Assembly (NCBI GenBank): GCA_019614645.1
Contig: JABWDB010000034.1
Span: 2,728,001 to 2,792,000 of the forward strand
Origin: Stratiolaelaps scimitus
Taxonomy: Eukaryota > Arthropoda > Arachnida > Mesostigmata > Laelapidae
Reading direction: 5' to 3'
Length of the DNA stretch: 64,000 bases
Shown: positions 57,840-64,000 of the stretch, in pieces
Position numbering within the stretch: the stretch's first letter is position 1
Layout: each line of letters starts with the position of its first letter
Notes under the pieces: model-generated
What the model was told of the DNA's origin: nothing
Seen by the model: only the letters and a program-made list of their open reading frames with translations
The model's database searches: none
Translations under genes and position numbers: made by a program

Positions 57840-59300
57840 CGCCATCTTACCATGCTAAAATACTGTTCACCAATGCTGCTTGCCTTTTGTGCGAAACCAG
57901 TTTCCGGTTCACTTGTTGTTGCCATTTATGCTCCGTATCAATGATAAGATTAAAGTTAGGTCAAAGGGATTAATTATACTCGAAGGTCCATGGCTGCTTG
58001 TATAAGGATAACGTTCAGACGAGTAAATGATGACGAACACCGCCATATATCGTGGGCACATATCGGTGGCTTCCCGTTGTTCATCTGACAACTGTGAGCA
58101 GGTAGTGGGATAGCCTATGCGTTGAGCTATGCCTGTAACTTCGCGTCGCGCATAGTGTCTCACACACACACACACACATACACAGCGAGCTCACATCGAT
58201 TGTGGAGGTCGGCACGCAAGCAAGCAAGCCAGTAAGTTACAGGCGCACGCATAGGGCACCAACCGTCGCCTCGCATGTTTGCACTGAGCGTGGTTTGGCA
58301 GAGTGGAGCGCTTTCTCGCTGGAAAACGCGGCGAGCTTCGCGCGACCCGATGCCGCCCTACTGAAAACGAGTGTCCCGTACCCAACAACAACACCACCAA
58401 CAACACGGGCAACAACGACAGTAACAAGAAGAACGCCCAGCAAGCAGCGCTAGGAGGCGTCCTGTGTAGTCTGTCACCTTCGTCCATCGTGGACTCTGCT
58501 GGATGTAATCAATTTCCCGTGGGAATTATTAACAAAGCTATATCGTACAGACAAACAGAGTAGCATACGGACGATCCGTCCATTGGACGGAGTCGACGCC
58601 GGCCGGATGCGACTTGTTTTGTATATGAAAAACAGAGTCATACTCTGGTCTCCGTCTCCCCCGTACCATAGCCCGCTCACGGTCATTCCAGCCTGTCTTG
58701 CTTCGGCATTTATTCTAACATGGCCCGTTGGGGTGATCCCGGAAGGTGCAAGAACCACCGCAGAGTTGCTTTGTCTGACGGCACAGATACGAGGATCCAT
58801 TCCCAGAGGCCAGCGTGTGCCAGCGAGAAATACGTCGGTTTCCGCAATTACGGCTGAGTATTTATAGTAAGTTATACCTGTGGCTCACATGTGGGGTAAC
58901 ATGACACACTTTCTGCTATTACTGAAATGATAGCCCGACGCCATAGAATTGGTCCCTATTTCCAGCTTTGTTGTACAGCGAATAATATATGATATTAAAA
59001 GTGTCTCTTTGTTTCTGAGCGTGTTGTAGGTGTTAGTTCTTGCAACATTCTCAACGTTGATTGCCGAAAAGGAATTGACTCCGTTTGAGCTGTAGGTTGA
59101 TTTAATAAGGACGATATGCGACATACGAGGGTTATAGTTGTACAGACAAATTTAATATCCATCGTAATCTCCTAGAATAGCATCGTACTTGGGAAGGATG
59201 TTTCCCAAGGTTACAACATCATTCTACAATGAGGTCCTCTAGTTGGCAGTCTTCGAGCTCACCGTCATCCTAGATTTTGATGTAATGAATGTCAAAATTC
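57840..59300. other. Intergenic stretch without a proven gene
   Basis: It contains a CA repeat at 58159-58180 and a CAA-type imperfect repeat at 58384-58412. The minus frame 58800-58474 starts with ATG and is 108 codons, but no domain is visible and the plus strand is open too. Confidence 0.4.
58159..58180. repeat. CA dinucleotide repeat
   Basis: About ten CA units. Confidence 0.94.
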
Positions 59301-59308
59301 CTTTGAAT

Positions 59309-59439
59309 CAATTTTATTAAAGGAACGGCAATTTCAAAACGTGCAAGTTCGCTTATATGTCACCAGGTCGCGGGACTCGAGCCTGCGACTTTCGGCTTTT
59401 TACAGCCAAAGACTTAGCCGTTCGAGCCACCGCGCTGAT
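59309..59439 (-). mobile_element. SINE family A, copy A4
   Basis: On the minus strand: TCAGCGCGGTGGCTCGAACG, an anticodon-arm-like stem TTTGGCTGTAAAAAGCCGAAA, the B-box region GCAGGCTCGAGTCCCG (59371-59384), GTGACATATAAGCGAACTTG, and TTCCTTTAATAAAATTG. It aligns with A3 over the head and body, but the TTTACC tail is not preserved. Confidence 0.83.
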
Positions 59440-61900
59440 AGGGCAAACGATGATGCTATTGAAGGCAGCAATCCGCCACAGGGTCAAGCAGGTCACACAC
59501 AGGATTAAATAAGTTGTTGCGGTAGCATCCTATGATACCTATCAGCTCTAAGAACAGTAGATGCCGTGAATCAAGGATGGGCCAATAAACTGCCACCTAG
59601 AAGAAGAGCTCCAACCCGGCGAAAGAGAAGGCGCCGCCAGCTGTAGGGGCGGGCTGCTTTACCGGAAACAGGTTAGTGTAACGAGGCCGCGCCAGCTCAG
59701 CTGAGTGTTTATATGGTAGATATACAATATGGTGCATGTCGAGTGTTGAACGGATCCGATGATGTGAAGGAGGTGACGCGGCCAGACGGCCGCGATGTTG
59801 CTCCCAAAGCGCTACGGATCTGTTTGCCACTACGCAAGATAAGAGCTTGTCATCGTATATAGGCGGGTGGTGATGCCAGCCGCAACCGGGGGTTCGGCTC
59901 GGTCCTTGGGAAGCGTTATGGATCGGGTCTAGCTGACGAGATAACATCTTGCCGGCACACGGCAGTCAGCAATAATACATTACGCAAGCATGTGACAACA
60001 TGCGCTCGCGTGTGTGCACCGTGATGCGCGAATGGTGTTCGGTGTGCCTAGAGAACAAACACAAGTGCCATAGCAACAGAGGGATTCAAGCGTCGTCGCA
60101 CGACGAATTGCGTCCGTTTGACGCGAGGAGGCCAGGAGGTGAGGGGAAAATGAAAAATACGGACTACAGTGCTACGGGTCTCCCGGAGTCTACATAACAA
60201 TGGCAACCTGATGCTACTGAATGGCGACGGCGGATGATACTCACGCGTACAGTTTGTTACTCGATGTTATAGCTGAATATATCTGTAGATATGACTAGAA
60301 TTACGTCTAAAGAAAGCCGTATATCAGAGCGTATCATTCATTATGTAATATCCGGCTGAGACCATGACCCACTGAAACTTTCTGAATTCAAACTCGTCGG
60401 TTGTACTATCGCCAGCTCTTTCATCCACATCGGTAGTATTGTCTGCTAAGCTCTGCAACGTTCGCAATAGTACACTGATGAACTCTTATTTCGAAACAAT
60501 ATACGGACGACCTCTAAGCAGAGCCGATCCCGCACCATTCCGGCTAGCGATATCGGGTGTATCTATGTATGTAGCTATTCACTAATGCATACAACGGAGC
60601 GAGTGCATACGCAGTGGTTTCGAGCGTATGCTGTACAGTTTATGTCAATCGTGGTTCAATGTAATCGACCAATTGCCCTGAGGCGAATTCCCTCGTGAGG
60701 CCTTTTGATCTAAAATGCCTCGAGTCCTGCCGGGTCTAACTGGTCTAAACTCTCGCTACAGCAGGACAGCACAGAGTCAGTTAGTGAAACTCCATATTTT
60801 ATAATGTTGCAGTGCGTTCGGAATATTTACTTCAAAAGCAAGTCAGGTCAAGGTGCTGTTTTTTTCATAAAAAATAAAATCCGGTCTTGCGGTTTTTGTT
60901 GCCTTGAGATTTTGAGACTAGCGTGGCGGCATTCATTTCTCCGAATTCAATTATATGCATAGTTATGTAATAACATTTAAGAAATTACTTAGAAGAAAAA
61001 TACATTTTAGAAATCTGTAACTAAATCTGCCCGCATTGACCCGTAGGTACCCTGTGGTATTCGAACCAGAGACCCTGTGGTCCTAAATTCAATTAAGATA
61101 TAGCCTGTAAGGTACAATCCTATGACAACATTCAGACATATAACGCAAGCAGCTATTGTACGTAGACCTGTTCAGAGGAGCTAATAAGTAAAATACTATT
61201 GTTTTCGAATCTACTATTGTCGATCTTATGATCTATCATTCATTGTATATTGCATATACTCTTTATTCTAATATTATTAGATATTATCGTTATACATATA
61301 ATTGTGTTTGCAGTTGTATCGCGCTCTTAAGAACCTGAGCCAACCTCGGAGGACGTTACAAGTGCCTATCATAGCATACATTATGTTCAAATAAAAATAT
61401 TTAATTTAATTTCCTATTCCTTCGAAACCCTCCACTGCATTAATCTCCGGGCCGACATTAATTCCTCGGGTGCTCCCGGACATATGTGTTTTCTTCTCCT
61501 TTTTGGATTTGCTCTTCCTTGTCACCCAGTCTGCTGATGCTGCCAGTACAGCCGCCTTGTATCGAGATCCACCAAGAAGCTGAGAAATAGTTACGGATTG
61601 ATGATTAAGCTCGGGAGTCGTAAAGGGCAAGGCATCCGGCTAAAGGTATTCGTCTCGATGTCCTATCGAGATGGGCCATCTCTCGAGTTTGTTGGTCGAG
61701 ACCACCTTTGCTCTGCTTCTTCTGTCCTCGTCACATCTTTCCGGGTCCAAGTCCGGCGGCTTCCGAGGAGTGGTGAACGCACAGATGCTTTCCGGTTTGA
61801 CTGGCAACTTCCCGTTGTGATTCCTCTATTTGGGGGGTCCTCTTACATGAGCGAGCGAGCAGGGCCAGACAGCAGAGCTCAGGCCCAGCGAGAGGCCCGT
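59440..61900. other. Mostly AT-rich intergenic stretch, no proven gene
   Basis: Ordinary sequence with short frames only. A possible tRNA-like remnant is at 61050-61095 (listed separately). From about 61.6 kb the GC content rises. Confidence 0.4.
61050..61095 (-). mobile_element. Possible tRNA-like SINE remnant
   Basis: On the minus strand CTCTGGTTCGAATACCACAG contains a good B-box match (GGTTCGAATACC). No A box is seen at the normal distance and the flanks do not align with families A, B or C. Confidence 0.22.
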
Positions 61901-61911
61901 AGACGGCCGTA

Positions 61912-62391
61912 GTGGAAGAGGCCACGATTGCTGTGTTATGGTGCAAAACGCGTCGAAGCTGCTGCAAGAACGTCGACAGCTTCGACGGTGTCGAAGGAGC
62001 CTGGGTAGCCGGCTGTACTGCACGACAAGCGACATGCCTGCATGGCCCCGTTGTGACGCTCTGTCTGGCCGGTCGGTTGAAGCGCACCCTTGCCGTAACA
62101 ATGTCGTATGGTGTGAGGCGTGCGGTGTACGTGGGCGATCGAGACGCCCGGCAGGCGTACCCGGACGTGCTCTCGTACGTGGTGTCGGAAGGCACGCGCG
62201 ATTTCGGAGCGGCGGAGAAACCGACACGGACGGAGCAGGCACAAGCTCGCTCGCTGCTGCGGCTGCGTCACAACGCCCCCATTCATTCCCGCCCCTGGCC
62301 TAGCGCTTTCGGAGCCCCTCCAGACCCCAGACTCACCCCACATACCGGTTCTCCAACGGCGGCTTGTTCTGCGCGTACAAGACGCCCCTAA
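61912..62391 (+). CDS. Open frame in a GC-rich patch, unknown product
   Basis: A 159-codon frame. An internal ATG at 62101 has a favourable context (ACAATGT) and opens MSYGVRRAVYVGDRDARQ and a coding-like charged stretch. Beyond about residue 120 it becomes proline-, serine- and threonine-rich. Both strands are open over 61.7-62.4 kb in several registers, so this may be only a GC effect. No domain was recognised. Confidence 0.14.
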   Translation: MEEATIAVLWCKTRRSCCKNVDSFDGVEGAWVAGCTARQATCLHGPVVTLCLAGRLKRTLAVTMSYGVRRAVYVGDRDARQAYPDVLSYVVSEGTRDFGAAEKPTRTEQAQARSLLRLRHNAPIHSRPWPSAFGAPPDPRLTPHTGSPTAACSARTRRP

Positions 62392-62399
62392 CAGTCACC

Positions 62400-64000
62400 G
62401 TCGGTCCTTCAACTTGCTACGTCCTTGACGATGGAAAGCGAAAAAGTGCGCTAAAGGTATACGCCGCCCGTCGGCTTGAAGGAGGAAGCCGTAGTGCTCG
62501 CAGTCATGGGGCATCGTCATTGTCAATAATTTCTGCTGCTCTTGCGAAGGGAAAACGGAGCAGGCCATGGCTCATAGCATCAGGCAACCTGTATAACAAG
62601 GACGTGCGATATGAGAGGGAACAATGATAATAATAATAATAATAATAATAATAGAAATAGAAATAATTATACGCGCAAAAAGAACAGTAGACCTATTGCA
62701 ATAATCACCAACCGATGTGAAAGCTGAAAATATAGTATAATATTATACGAGCAGCCCCTGAATGCGAGATTACAACGTAGGCATTCTACGGTATTGCTTC
62801 TCGCGCCCACTCTCTGGCGACGCCGGGTTTCCCCACCAACGACGATGAGTATGTTATCGCATTGATTAAATAGCTATATTGCTCGTGCAGCGAGGTATTA
62901 TAATGGGCGATGCGCGACAGCAATACTCTGCCCAGTTTCATGAGTTCGCGGAGCTACGTGAAGAGTCAACTGGTCCCCTGGACGGTCGAACGGATCGGGC
63001 GAAAGTACGCCAAGAAGCAATATATCTCGTGCACGGTACGAAGAATCTCACTGAGCGAACTGCCTGATGATACGGTGGTACATGCGGGGGGGCGGCGGAG
63101 TAGGGCCGGTAGCGGGGCTGCGCAACCAATATCAATGGCCAATCACTGAACGCGTGGCTTATAGCGAAGATAATAGGTGAATACTTGCAGTAGCTAGAAA
63201 TATGTCTATTAAAGGCTATGTAAGAATGATCCATAGAGACTTTCCTACGTTTACTGGCTGACAGCGTTTTCTCAAATTCGTTGGCATCGATCAGGTATCG
63301 ATCTGAAGGATTGTGGCAAAGTTTGAGATATTACTGGCCTCCTTGGAACCGATTGAACGATCGCATTCGTGTGAGTGCCACCTTTACGATACGGACTTAG
63401 ACGCCAGTCGGCTCCGTTGGGCTGAGTGGGTCTCGTTGCACCGCTGTGCTGGTTCAACAATTCCGTTCTAGCGACCAATCTAACTATCGTCGAGGCAGTG
63501 TTTTCACAGTCGCTTCCGCAGAAGAGCAGTAGCAGAGGCTGTAATCCTCGTTCTGTAACGTATGCCCGTGCGAGATACATGCCCGCACCATAACTTATGC
63601 ATAAGAAACCAAATTGATGACGCCCCTGAGTGCCGACACCGGAGTTAACGGGCAGCAAAAAAAGTGGGATTTACGCTGTAGTTTGTCGGTCGGTCGTAGG
63701 TCGGCGCACTGCGGGAGCACACTCAATCAACGGCGACGCCTATACCAGCTATTGTTCCGAGTGTCGCGCACTAGTTCAACGTGCAGCCGGCCGAGTAGGT
63801 GTTGTGCATCTGCTTCTGTGTTCTGCGCAAAGCCACACATTTAGCGTTCGTCCCCCTCAACTGCGCTCCGTGGGACCGCCGCGACATCCCCAAGTGTCCT
63901 ATCTCTTGCGTCGAGGTGCAATCTGATATCTCTTTGTGTGCGGAATACTTTGTCAGCGGCTGTGGGTACGATGTGAGCATAATGCTACAGAGAGCAATTT
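62400..64000. other. End of window, no recognised gene
   Basis: It contains an AAT repeat at 62626-62653 and short overlapping frames on both strands. Nothing distinctive was seen. Confidence 0.4.
62626..62653. repeat. AAT trinucleotide repeat
   Basis: About nine ATA/AAT units followed by two AAATAG units. Confidence 0.95.

Overview
This window is animal-type nuclear DNA with very low coding density. No CRISPR array, rRNA gene, bacterial operon or intact tRNA gene is visible. The evidence for a metazoan is the many long dinucleotide and trinucleotide microsatellites, several tRNA-derived SINE families (two copies with clear target-site duplications), a decayed non-LTR retrotransposon end resembling the R1 clade, and short open frames broken by splice-like signals instead of long genes. 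R1-like elements are typical of arthropods, so an arthropod is my best guess; the species cannot be named from sequence alone.

Layout. Bases 62-455 hold a minus-strand remnant of an R1-like reverse transcriptase tail. About 1.5-9 kb is GC-rich, full of CCG, CT, CAGG and GT repeats. From 8.8 to 10.8 kb several minus-strand open segments with splice-like ends could be a multi-exon gene. About 13-28 kb is mixed to AT-rich and holds the first SINEs (13.3, 15.3, 20.3 and 21.5 kb) and a possible exon at 25.8-26.0 kb. About 29-31.4 kb and 34-39 kb are again GC-rich with no convincing gene. A SINE cluster lies at 33.2-33.6 kb. About 39-45 kb is AT-rich with TA repeats and SINE copies at 41.2 and 42.7 kb. 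About 45.8-48.1 kb is GC-rich and is bounded by two strong G-quadruplex motifs. SINE copies follow at 49.1, 51.4, 51.6-51.8, 57.6-57.8 and 59.3 kb, and a last GC-rich patch lies at 61.7-63.9 kb.

The best-supported content is the repeats. Family A has a tRNA-like head and, in the best copies, a TTTACC tail (four copies). Family B has a tRNA-like head, a conserved CATTTGCAT core and a GGCTG...CAGCC hairpin at its end instead of poly(A) (six copies). Family C has a serine-tRNA-like head and a poly(A) tail (three copies). Perfect or near-perfect target-site duplications flank three insertions: 16 bp around the B copy at 51.4 kb, about 14 bp around the C copy at 51.6-51.8 kb and 11 bp around a 5'-truncated C copy at 41.2 kb.

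Protein-coding calls are weak. Open frames of 60-220 codons occur on both strands everywhere, as expected by chance in this much sequence, and no host protein domain was recognised. The few exon candidates listed carry low confidence and rest only on splice-like borders, start codons or composition.
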